NCBI GenBank assembly: GCA_934572445.1
Contig: CAKTLD010000086.1
Span: 1-8,603, forward strand
DNA from: an uncultured Oscillospiraceae bacterium
Lineage (GTDB): Bacteria > Bacillota > Clostridia > Oscillospirales > Oscillospiraceae
Reading direction: 5' to 3'
Length of the DNA stretch: 8,603 nucleotides
Made by a program: the position numbers and the translations under genes. The notes below the pieces were generated by a model, which made no database searches, had not been told where the DNA came from, and saw only the letters and a list, made by a program, of their open reading frames with translations. Shown here one piece after another: positions 1-5,789 of the stretch; positions within the stretch are counted from its first letter, which is position 1; every line of letters starts with the position of its first letter.

Positions 1-314
<314 letters not shown>

Positions 315-460
315 ATGGTATCAACACAGACCTAAGTCTGAGCTAATCTTTATCGAGCTATTTGTCATAGCTTAAAACTTTTTATCCTTACGATTCAGAC
401 GTAATTGACTTAACCGTCTTCTTCGCAAGCTCTGTCATTTTTGACAGTATCAACTGGTGC

Positions 461-469
461 TTGTCAAAG
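461..469 (-). promoter_or_regulatory. boxA-like antitermination element in the rRNA leader
   Basis: On the minus strand this reads CTTTGACAA, one mismatch from the core CTTTAACAA of the E. coli rrn boxA. It lies about 45-50 nucleotides downstream of the predicted rRNA start, where a leader boxA (bound by NusB/NusE) is expected. A small perfect hairpin (CTGTCA arms, TTTT loop, 432-447) follows. The TTGACA it contains could be mistaken for a -35 box, but no -10 lies at the correct distance. Confidence 0.5.
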
Positions 470-519
470 TTTCGTTGTTTAATTTACAAGGTGCACGCTC
501 CAACCGCGGAACAGTTGCT

Positions 520-548
520 ATCTTAGCATCTACTCCCCCTTTTGTCAA
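520..548 (-). promoter_or_regulatory. Sigma-A promoter of the rRNA operon
   Basis: The minus strand reads TTGACA (548-543), a 17-base spacer, then TAAGAT (525-520). The last spacer bases, TGC, give an extended -10. The -35 is a perfect match. Immediately upstream (549-600) the strand is rich in A and T runs, as expected of an UP element on a strong rRNA promoter. The predicted start is near 513, giving a leader of about 200 nucleotides before the mature 16S. Together with the leader, this promoter accounts for most of the gene-free stretch 315-667. Confidence 0.85.
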
Positions 549-626
549 CACCTTTTTTCAAAATTTCGACATTTTTCTTTTACATCGAGTTTACAAACGC
601 AAAAAAGTCAGTGTTTTCAATGGTTT

Positions 627-661
627 GCGGGCAGCCCGTTTTTTCAGGCTGCCCGCTTTTT
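627..661 (+). terminator. Strong hairpin with T-tract on the plus strand
   Basis: A perfect 10-bp stem (GCGGGCAGCC at 627-636 with GGCTGCCCGC at 647-656) encloses a T-rich loop and is followed by TTTTT on the plus strand. Both genes around it (SLH protein and 16S rRNA) are transcribed on the minus strand. In that direction the hairpin is followed by AAACCATTG, not by a U-tract. It could still act as the 3' end of the SLH transcript, which stops 12 bp away, but by its tail it is built to stop rightward transcription. Confidence 0.6.
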
Positions 662-667
662 CTCATT

Positions 668-1468
668 TTATTCCGCGCTGCGGCCAAATGCAGCGTCGTA
701 CCGCATCAAAAGCAGTGCCACCTGCGCGCGGCTGGCTGCCTGCGTCGGATACCAGACGCACTCCTTCTCCGTGATGAGGCCGTTGTTCCACGCCCAGGTC
801 ACTGCGTCGCGGCCGCTGTCGGACACCTTGGGTGCGTAGGGATAGCCCTCAAGCGTGCCCTTGATTTCCGGCTCGCCCGCCAGGCGGTAGAGCACGATCA
901 ATGCCTGCTCGCAGGACAGGAATCCGCTGGGGTCAAATGCTCCCCCGTCGCGGCCGCTCATGAGCTTCTTCGCAACCATCCAGTTTACATAGTCGTAATA
1001 CCATTCATCACCCACCAGATCGCTGAAGTCGGTCTTCTCCGTCGTCGGCTCGCCGCCGGCAAAACGGTAGATGATGACCGCGAACTGCGCGCGCTCCACA
1101 CCATACTCCGGTTGGAAGAGCTTCTGCTCATCGTTGCCGCTCATCACGCCGGTCGAGACCACATAGTCAACCGCATCGGCGTACCAGTCGTCAACCGACA
1201 CATCGGTGTAGGTATAAACTGTCTCTGCACCGTCCGCCGCGGCGACCGCGATCTGTACGCCGCCATCCTCTGTCGCCGTCATAGTGCCGAGCGGCGCGAT
1301 CTCCCGCGGCGCGATCTCCCGCTGCGCGTCGCCGGTCGCTCCCTGCTGCTCCTGTAGGGTCGGCCGACCGTCGTCTGCCGTCTTATCATTCTTCCCCCTG
1401 CCGCGCAGTGCCAGCATGATGACCAGCGCAAGCAGGATCACCGCAAGCAGGATCAGTTTTTTTCGCAT
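668..1468 (-). CDS. Membrane-anchored protein with three SLH domains
   Basis: The 266-residue protein starts MRKK and has one hydrophobic segment at about residues 4-21 (signal anchor or uncleaved signal peptide). A charged, low-complexity linker (22-85) follows, then three S-layer homology domains at about 87-138, 146-198 and 214-260. Typical SLH cores are visible: DVSVDDWYADAVDYVVSTGVMSG, FSDLVGDEWYYDYVNWMV and AVTWAWNNGLI, each with an arginine/alanine-rich motif later in the repeat. SLH triplets bind pyruvylated secondary cell-wall polymers, so the protein probably sits between membrane and wall. No enzyme domain is visible. The ATG at 1468 is chosen over an upstream ATG at 1543 because GGGAG lies 8 bases before it and because the promoter at 1515-1543 would exclude the upstream start. 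The linker contains a duplicated REIAP pentapeptide. Confidence 0.9.
   Translation of the reverse strand: MRKKLILLAVILLALVIMLALRGRGKNDKTADDGRPTLQEQQGATGDAQREIAPREIAPLGTMTATEDGGVQIAVAAADGAETVYTYTDVSVDDWYADAVDYVVSTGVMSGNDEQKLFQPEYGVERAQFAVIIYRFAGGEPTTEKTDFSDLVGDEWYYDYVNWMVAKKLMSGRDGGAFDPSGFLSCEQALIVLYRLAGEPEIKGTLEGYPYAPKVSDSGRDAVTWAWNNGLITEKECVWYPTQAASRAQVALLLMRYDAAFGRSAE
1291..1320 (-). repeat. Perfect 15-bp tandem duplication inside the SLH gene
   Basis: Two identical 15-base units (1291-1305 and 1306-1320) lie head to tail and encode the repeated pentapeptide REIAP in the linker between membrane segment and SLH domains. The unit is a multiple of three, so copy-number change would keep the reading frame. 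Confidence 0.85.
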
Positions 1469-1514
1469 TGTCTTCACTCCCGTTTTGTGAGCATATTTTA
1501 ATACATATTGTAGT

Positions 1515-1543
1515 ATGTTACCATATTCCCCTCTTTCTTGCAA
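1515..1543 (-). promoter_or_regulatory. Sigma-A promoter of the SLH gene
   Basis: The minus strand reads TTGCAA (1543-1538), a 17-base spacer and TAACAT (1520-1515), with TGG just before the -10 giving an extended -10. The predicted start near 1508 leaves a leader of about 40 nucleotides before the ATG at 1468. Confidence 0.7.
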
Positions 1544-1597
1544 GAATTTTTACAAACGTTCACAGAATGTGCACAAAGCCGGACGCTTTTCCGTGCG

Positions 1598-1625
1598 CAC
1601 TGATCCTGCGGGCGCGCATAGAATG
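1598..1625 (+). promoter_or_regulatory. Possible sporulation-type (sigma-K/sigma-E-like) promoter of the collagen-like gene
   Basis: CATAGAAT (1617-1624) resembles the -10 of sigma-K (CATANNNT) and sigma-E promoters. An AC dinucleotide at 1599-1600 lies 16 bases upstream, the spacing used by sigma-K. No good sigma-A promoter was seen for this gene. The match is short and could be chance. If real, transcription would start near 1630, leaving the ATG at 1623 out of the message. Confidence 0.3.
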
Positions 1626-2330
1626 AAACGAAGGAGGGTGATCTTTATCAAGCGTTATCAAAATCATTGTGGCTGCGACGACAGAGAAAACTGCCCGCCG
1701 CCCTGTCCGCCGCCCTGCCCTGCACCGTATCCACCGCCGTATCCGCCTTATCCGCCCGTTGGTCCGACCGGACCTGTTGGTCCTACGGGTCCTCAGGGCG
1801 CTGCGGGTGCGGCTGGGCCCATCGGCCCTACCGGACCGCAGGGCGTGCAGGGTATCCAAGGTGTGCAGGGACCGCTCGGGCCTACCGGTCCGCAGGGTGT
1901 CCAGGGAATTCAGGGCATCCAGGGTGAAACTGGGCCTACCGGACCTACCGGACCCACCGGACCGCAGGGACCCACGGGCGCGGCAGGTGCTGCCGGTGCT
2001 GCCGGCGCCGCGGGTGCGACCGGGCCGACTGGCCCCACTGGCCCCACTGGCCCCACCGGACCGCAGGGCCCCACTGGCGCGACAGGTGCTGTCGGCGCCG
2101 CGGGTGCGACCGGGCCGACTGGACCCACCGGACCACAGGGACCCACGGGCGCGACAGGTACTGTCGGCGCCGCGGGTGCGACCGGCCCCACCGGGCCCAC
2201 CGGACCCACCGGACCCGCCGACACGCGCATTGCCGCGGCAGTCGGCAATGCGGCAAGCCTGGAGGACACGACCGAGACGCTCAACGCGCTGCTGGCCAAC
2301 CTGCGCGCAGCAGGTCTGCTGGCCACTTGA
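1623..2330 (+). CDS. Collagen-like Gly-X-Y surface protein, probably spore/exosporium (BclA-like)
   Basis: From the ATG at 1623 the product has 235 residues. Its N-terminus holds a Cys/Pro-rich head ([10 protein letters not shown], then repeated CPPP and YPP motifs). Next come 51 uninterrupted Gly-X-Y triplets (1761-2219), 25 of them with threonine in the Y position, mostly GPT. The tail of about 37 residues (start ADTRI, end [13 protein letters not shown]) looks helical and may help trimerise, as C-terminal domains do in BclA-type proteins. Gly-X-Y arrays form collagen triple helices, and in Bacillus and Clostridioides they make the filaments of the spore surface and carry O-glycans on threonine. 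No signal peptide is visible, which fits a protein assembled on the spore from the mother cell. The true start is uncertain: the Shine-Dalgarno at 1631-1637 points to ATC 1647 (227 residues). A glycosyltransferase gene follows directly. Confidence 0.88.
   Translation: MKRRRVIFIKRYQNHCGCDDRENCPPPCPPPCPAPYPPPYPPYPPVGPTGPVGPTGPQGAAGAAGPIGPTGPQGVQGIQGVQGPLGPTGPQGVQGIQGIQGETGPTGPTGPTGPQGPTGAAGAAGAAGAAGATGPTGPTGPTGPTGPQGPTGATGAVGAAGATGPTGPTGPQGPTGATGTVGAAGATGPTGPTGPTGPADTRIAAAVGNAASLEDTTETLNALLANLRAAGLLAT
1631..1637 (+). promoter_or_regulatory. Perfect Shine-Dalgarno sequence that questions the start of the collagen-like gene
   Basis: AAGGAGG is followed by GTGATC, so nearly the whole complement of the 16S 3' end is present. 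In the collagen-like frame the only ATG (1623) lies upstream of it, GTG 1638 abuts it, and the codon at the usual distance (9 bases) is ATC at 1647. Confidence 0.75.
2001..2182 (+). repeat. Nucleotide-level repeat module within the collagen-like region
   Basis: The stretch at 2001-2020 recurs at 2091-2110 and 2163-2182, with closely similar flanks. The spacings are 90 bp (10 triplets) and 72 bp (8 triplets). Synonymous codons are kept the same between copies, so this reflects DNA duplication and not only amino-acid constraint. Copy number probably varies between strains without loss of frame. Confidence 0.75.
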
Positions 2331-2334
2331 GCGC

Positions 2335-2370
2335 ATGGCGGCGCGGCATCTGCCGCACCGCCATACATAT
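2335..2370 (+). terminator. Hairpin after the collagen-like gene
   Basis: A 14-bp stem with one mismatch (2335-2348 with 2351-2364) lies 5 bp after the stop and is followed by the AT-rich ACATATTTATAAT, with no clean T-tract. It probably terminates or attenuates transcription before the glycosyltransferase, or stabilises the collagen-like mRNA. A TATAAT at 2372-2377 could be a -10 for the next gene, but no -35 matches at 16-18 bases upstream. Confidence 0.55.
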
Positions 2371-2401
2371 TTATAATGTAGAAGTGAATACAGGAAAGAA
2401 G

Positions 2402-3508
2402 GTGGCCCCTATCGCCTATCGCGTCTGCGTTTACGCGATCTGTAAAAATGAGGCGCAATTCGTTGACCGCTTTATGGATTCCATGGCCGAGGCAGACGAC
2501 ATCTGCGTGCTCGATACCGGCTCGACAGACAGCACGGTTGAAATGCTCAGAGCGCGCGGTGCGCGCGTCGAACAGCGTACTATCGCGCCGTGGCGCTTTG
2601 ATGATGCGCGCAGCGAGTCGATGAAGCTCATTCCCAGGAACGCCGATATCTGCTGCTGCATCGACCTTGACGAACAGTTCCGCCCGGGCTGGCGCGCGGC
2701 GCTGGAGCAGGCGTGGTGTCCGGACACAACGCGCGCCCGCTACCGCTACACCTGGAGCTTTACGCCCGACGGGCGCGAAGGCTGCGTATTCTGGGCGGAT
2801 AAAATTCACAAAAACGGCTGCTACCGCTGGGTGGGTCCGGTACACGAGGTGCTGCAATACACAGGCGGCGGCACAGAGCATTTCGTCGACACAGACGGCG
2901 TGCAGCTCGATCATCATCCTGATCCGGTCAAATCGCGCGGGCAGTACCTGCCGCTTCTGGAACTCGCCGTGCGCGAAGAGCCGGACAATGACCGCGACCG
3001 CCACTATTTAGGCCGCGAATACATGTTCCGCGGCGAGTGGGCCAAAGCCATTGAAACACTGGTGCAGCATCTTGCGATGCCGCAGGCCGTCTGGCCCGAT
3101 GAGCGCTGCGCCTCGATGCGCTATATCGCGCGCTGCCTGCAGCAGCTCGGGCAAGGAGACGAGGCCGCACGCTGGCTGCATCGCGCCATCGCGGAAGCAC
3201 CGCACCTGCGCGAGCCATATCTGGAATTTGCGGATCTGCTCTACCATCAGGAGAACTGGTGCGGCGTCGTCTTTATGGTAAACCGCGCACTCGCCATCAC
3301 TGAACGCCCGCGCACCTATATCTGCGAAGCGTTCGCATGGGGCAGCTTTCCATACGATCTGCTGAGTATTGCATACTTTCATCTTAATCAGTGGGAAAAC
3401 GCGAGCGCAAACGCAGAAAAAGCGCTTGCGCTTGCGCCGGACGATGTGCGCTTGCAGCAAAACTGCGCGCTGCTCAGGGAAAAGCGACAGGAAGAAAGCC
3501 GCATTTAG
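2402..3508 (+). CDS. Family 2 glycosyltransferase with C-terminal TPR repeats
   Basis: The 368-residue protein begins with a GT-A (GT2) nucleotide-sugar-binding fold. YAICKNEAQFVDRF lies near residues 11-24, DTGSTDST at 38-45, and an acidic DLDE (88-91) stands where the DXD metal-binding motif is expected. From about residue 180 to the end are helical TPR-like repeats (LGREYMFRGEWAKAIETL; YIARCLQQLGQGDEAARWLHRAI; SIAYFHLNQWENASANAEKAL). No membrane segment is seen, so it should be cytosolic. Enzymes of this layout glycosylate proteins or cell-surface polymers. Its position 71 bp after a threonine-rich collagen-like gene suggests that protein as acceptor, as proposed for SgtA and BclA3 in C. 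difficile; this is inference. The start is GTG 2402, with AGGAAAG at 2392-2398. A TTG at 2327 overlapping the previous stop has no such site. Confidence 0.88.
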   Translation: MAPIAYRVCVYAICKNEAQFVDRFMDSMAEADDICVLDTGSTDSTVEMLRARGARVEQRTIAPWRFDDARSESMKLIPRNADICCCIDLDEQFRPGWRAALEQAWCPDTTRARYRYTWSFTPDGREGCVFWADKIHKNGCYRWVGPVHEVLQYTGGGTEHFVDTDGVQLDHHPDPVKSRGQYLPLLELAVREEPDNDRDRHYLGREYMFRGEWAKAIETLVQHLAMPQAVWPDERCASMRYIARCLQQLGQGDEAARWLHRAIAEAPHLREPYLEFADLLYHQENWCGVVFMVNRALAITERPRTYICEAFAWGSFPYDLLSIAYFHLNQWENASANAEKALALAPDDVRLQQNCALLREKRQEESRI

Positions 3509-3526
3509 CGGCTTTCTTCGGTTTTC
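3491..3526 (+). terminator. Terminator overlapping the stop codon of the glycosyltransferase gene
   Basis: A perfect 12-bp stem (3491-3502 with 3508-3519) closes a 5-base loop ATTTA and is followed by GGTTTTC and, further on, CTTTTT. The TAG stop (3506-3508) spans the loop and the first base of the descending arm, so the last four sense codons are part of the ascending arm. Confidence 0.75.
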
Positions 3527-3528
3527 AG

Positions 3529-3557
3529 TTGCTTTTTCCCGCGCCGTATGATAGATT
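3529..3557 (+). promoter_or_regulatory. Possible sigma-A promoter for the two-gene unit 3589-5636
   Basis: TTGCTT (3529-3534), a 17-base spacer and TAGATT (3552-3557), with TGA before the -10, lie just after the preceding terminator and 31 bp before the start codon. Each box matches four of six consensus bases. Confidence 0.42.
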
Positions 3558-3588
3558 GTTAGGGATTATGAACCGAGGGGGCGCGGCA

Positions 3589-4359
3589 ATGGAGCTGTGC
3601 AAACGCTACTTACATTATATGAGCGCGCTGTGCGAGGGGACGCTCCCCGCGCCGCCGGAGCTTGCGCTCACTGCCGATACCGCGGAGGAGCGCGCCGCGC
3701 AGCTGCAAAGCGCGCTGAAAAACCTGAGCGTGCCGGACTTTGTGCGCCTGTGCGCCAAGCACGCGGGGGATGAACTTCCGGAAACGCTCTTTGACGGCTA
3801 TGAGGAAGAGGCTTTTTCCCGCGCGCTGATGGAAACTCTCTCCGGTGCGGCAGAGCCGCGGCCCGAACCGGAGGAAGCGTCTTCTGCGCCCGATCCTGAC
3901 GCGGGCAAGCATGCATTTGAGGTCTTCTGTGACTGTGTCGAGCTCGACGAGCAGCTCGTCGCGTACCTCATCGACATTTTGAAGCGCAATGACAGAGCTG
4001 CGTTCTACAAGCTCTCGCAGGTCACGACGCATCTGGACCTCGACCCGCGCGAATTTCTCTACTGGCTCGGTCATCGCGAAGATTACGGCACGGACGACGA
4101 GCGCGCCTGCGCGGCCATCATGGATGCGTGCTTCGCGCGCCTCTACGAAGAAAAGCAGGGCGAGCTTCTGGGCGCGCTGCTCTCGGGCGATCAGAAGACG
4201 TTCGAGCTCTTCCGCACGGAAGCGCCCGAGCTGCGGCACCTGCCCGCCGCGACCTATGAATGGTACAGCAAAAACTATTTGGACCGCGACTATCCGCTGC
4301 GGTTTATTCTAATGTGCAACGGCGTCGAGTTTCCCGACACGCCGGAGGAGGACAAATGA
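3589..4359 (+). CDS. Unrecognised acidic 256-residue protein, coupled to the YnbB-like gene
   Basis: I do not recognise this protein. It starts MELCKRYLHYMSALCEGTLP and has two predicted helical halves. The N-terminal half (about 1-85) and the C-terminal half (about 112-250) are joined by a Pro/Glu/Ala-rich acidic linker (EPRPEPEEASSAPDPDA, near 87-105). No signal peptide, membrane segment or known catalytic motif is visible, so it is probably soluble and cytosolic. The start at 3589 is preferred over ATG 3568 because GAGGGGG (3575-3581) lies 7 bases before it. The stop overlaps the next start as ATGA (4356-4359), a classic sign of translational coupling, so a job connected to the PLP enzyme is reasonable inference. 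Codon use and GC look like the neighbours. Confidence 0.85.
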   Translation: MELCKRYLHYMSALCEGTLPAPPELALTADTAEERAAQLQSALKNLSVPDFVRLCAKHAGDELPETLFDGYEEEAFSRALMETLSGAAEPRPEPEEASSAPDPDAGKHAFEVFCDCVELDEQLVAYLIDILKRNDRAAFYKLSQVTTHLDLDPREFLYWLGHREDYGTDDERACAAIMDACFARLYEEKQGELLGALLSGDQKTFELFRTEAPELRHLPAATYEWYSKNYLDRDYPLRFILMCNGVEFPDTPEEDK

Positions 4360-5636
4360 ACAGAGAGGAAATGTATTTATCGCTCGGCGTGAGCGACAAG
4401 GTGCTTCAATTCGGCGAGACCGTTTTGGACGAGCTCAAGCCCCACTTTGCCGAGATCGACGAGATCGCCGAGCTCAACCAGACGAAGGTCATCGGCGCGA
4501 TGCAGAAAAACCGTGTGAATGCGACGCACTTCGCCGCCTCGACGGGTTACGGCTACGACGACGAGGGCCGCGACAATCTGGAGCGCGTCTACGCGAGCGC
4601 CTTCCACACCGAGGCCGCGCTCGTCCGCCCGCAGATCACCTGCGGCACGCATGCGCTGGCCATTGCGCTGTCCGCCAATCTGCTGCCGGGCGATGAGATG
4701 CTCGCTATCTCCGGCAAGCCCTATGACACGCTTGAGGAGGTCATCGGCCTCCGCGAGAGTCCGTGTTCGCTCAAGGAATACGGCGTCAGCTATGCGCAGG
4801 TCGACCTTTTGGAGGACGGCAGCTTTGACTTTCCCGCCATCGAGCGCGCGCTGAACGACAAGACAAAGCTCGTCCATATCCAGCGCTCCAAGGGCTACTG
4901 CCCGCGCCCGACGATCTCGGTCGACGCCATCGGCGAGGCCATCGCGTTCTGCAAAAAGCTGCGCCCCGACGTTGTCGTCATGGTCGACAACTGCTACGGC
5001 GAATTTGTCGAGGCGAACGAGCCGAGCGACTTCGACGCGGATATGATCGTCGGCAGCCTCATCAAAAACCCCGGCGGCGGTCTCGCCCCCATCGGCGGCT
5101 ACATCTGCGGCACGCAGAAGTGTGTCGACCGCTGCGCCTATCGCCTTTCCGCGCCCGGTCTCGGTCAGGAGGTCGGCGCGAACCTCGGATTGATGCCCGC
5201 GCTGTATCAGGGCTTCTTCTTAGCCCCCAGCGTCGTCTCCGGTGCGGTCAAGGGCGCGGTGTTTGTCGCCGCGTGCTATGAAAAGCTCGGTTTCACGGTC
5301 GTTCCGTCCTCGAAGGAGGCGCGGCACGACATCATCCAGTGCGTCGAGCTCGGTAGTCCCGAGGGCATGGTCGCCTTCTGCAAGGGCATCCAGTCCGCCG
5401 CCGCGGTCGACAGCTACGTCGATCCCGTCCCCGCGCCGATGCCCGGCTACGACTCCGACGTCATCATGGCGGCGGGCGCGTTCGTGCAGGGCAGTTCCAT
5501 CGAACTCTCGGCCGATGGCCCCGTGCGCGAGCCCTATGCCGTCTACTATCAGGGTGGCCTGACGTGGTACCACGCGAAGCTCGGCGTACTGCTCTCACTC
5601 CAGAAAATGCTCGACGCCGGCCTCATCACGCTTTGA
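4356..5636 (+). CDS. ynbB: PLP-dependent YnbB-type protein (methionine gamma-lyase-like / 'aluminium resistance' family)
   Basis: The 426-residue protein matches the YnbB family (Pfam Met_gamma_lyase type, fold type I PLP enzyme) over its full length. Family landmarks are TGYGYDDEGRDNLERVYA (63-80), QITCGTHALA for phosphate binding (93-102), VVVMVDNCYGEF with the PLP-nitrogen aspartate near D211, and GSLIKNPGGGLAPIGGYI with the likely Schiff-base lysine near K237. Members have been called aluminium resistance proteins or cystathionine-type lyases, but the substrate is not established. It should be a cytosolic homodimer or tetramer. The ATG overlaps the upstream stop and has GGAGGAGG (4344-4351) before it. 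In B. subtilis ynbB lies between hflX and glnR; here the upstream partner is an unknown acidic protein instead. The symbol denotes family membership only. Confidence 0.9.
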   Translation: MNREEMYLSLGVSDKVLQFGETVLDELKPHFAEIDEIAELNQTKVIGAMQKNRVNATHFAASTGYGYDDEGRDNLERVYASAFHTEAALVRPQITCGTHALAIALSANLLPGDEMLAISGKPYDTLEEVIGLRESPCSLKEYGVSYAQVDLLEDGSFDFPAIERALNDKTKLVHIQRSKGYCPRPTISVDAIGEAIAFCKKLRPDVVVMVDNCYGEFVEANEPSDFDADMIVGSLIKNPGGGLAPIGGYICGTQKCVDRCAYRLSAPGLGQEVGANLGLMPALYQGFFLAPSVVSGAVKGAVFVAACYEKLGFTVVPSSKEARHDIIQCVELGSPEGMVAFCKGIQSAAAVDSYVDPVPAPMPGYDSDVIMAAGAFVQGSSIELSADGPVREPYAVYYQGGLTWYHAKLGVLLSLQKMLDAGLITL

Positions 5637-5646
5637 TCTTCGCTCT

Positions 5647-5671
5647 TAAAATTCGTTAGAAAGAATTTTTA
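5647..5671 (+). terminator. Weak AT-rich terminator-like hairpin after the YnbB-like gene
   Basis: AAAATTC (5648-5654) pairs with GAATTTT (5663-5669) around an 8-base loop, and TTTTTATT runs through and beyond the 3' arm. The stem has only one G-C pair, so termination may be inefficient. The rest of the 153-bp gap to the transporter holds no convincing promoter. Confidence 0.33.
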
Positions 5672-5768
5672 TTCATGCTCATTCGCAGAACACCCGCGAC
5701 CAACCGGCACTTTCGCCGCCGTCCGCCTCCGCGTACCGCTGTTTTTGCCATCTAAAAAATAACAGTAC

Positions 5769-5775
5769 AAAGGAG
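5769..5775 (+). promoter_or_regulatory. Shine-Dalgarno unusually far from the transporter start
   Basis: AAAGGAG lies 14 bases before ATG 5790, longer than the usual 6-10. No earlier in-frame start is possible, since a TAA stop lies in frame at 5781-5783, so ATG 5790 stands. The AT-rich spacer suggests reduced or structure-dependent initiation. Confidence 0.55.
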
Positions 5776-5789
5776 TTTAATAACTAAAT

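Noticed and set aside
462..467. Second rRNA promoter based on TTGACA on the minus strand
   Set aside because: No -10-like hexamer 16-18 bases downstream; the sequence is better explained as part of a boxA element.
542..1357. Plus-strand ORF (271 codons) opposite the SLH gene
   Set aside because: It runs through the rRNA promoter and the terminator hairpin and has no domain, whereas the minus strand encodes three clear SLH domains.
1761..2219. CRISPR-like or satellite array suggested by the short regular repeats
   Set aside because: The 9-bp periodicity and its larger modules encode perfect in-frame Gly-X-Y triplets; there are no spacers between repeats.
2327..2329. TTG start for the glycosyltransferase overlapping the collagen stop
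   Set aside because: No Shine-Dalgarno before it and 25 extra residues without family character; GTG 2402 has a well-placed site.
1910..3004. Long minus-strand ORF (364 codons) rich in GPVGPV opposite the collagen-like and glycosyltransferase genes
   Set aside because: It is the antisense image of the Gly-Pro-rich repeat; the plus-strand product has proper domains and Shine-Dalgarno sequences, and this ORF has no recognisable domain outside the repeat image.
4377..4877. Minus-strand ORF inside the YnbB-like gene, and similar antisense ORFs at 3610-4239, 5220-5573 and 7464-7772
   Set aside because: High-GC codon bias leaves open antisense frames; none has a Shine-Dalgarno sequence or recognisable domains.
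5637..5789. Promoter or small RNA in the gap before the transporter
   Set aside because: Apart from a weak AT hairpin and the distant Shine-Dalgarno, no paired -35/-10 or structured RNA could be supported.
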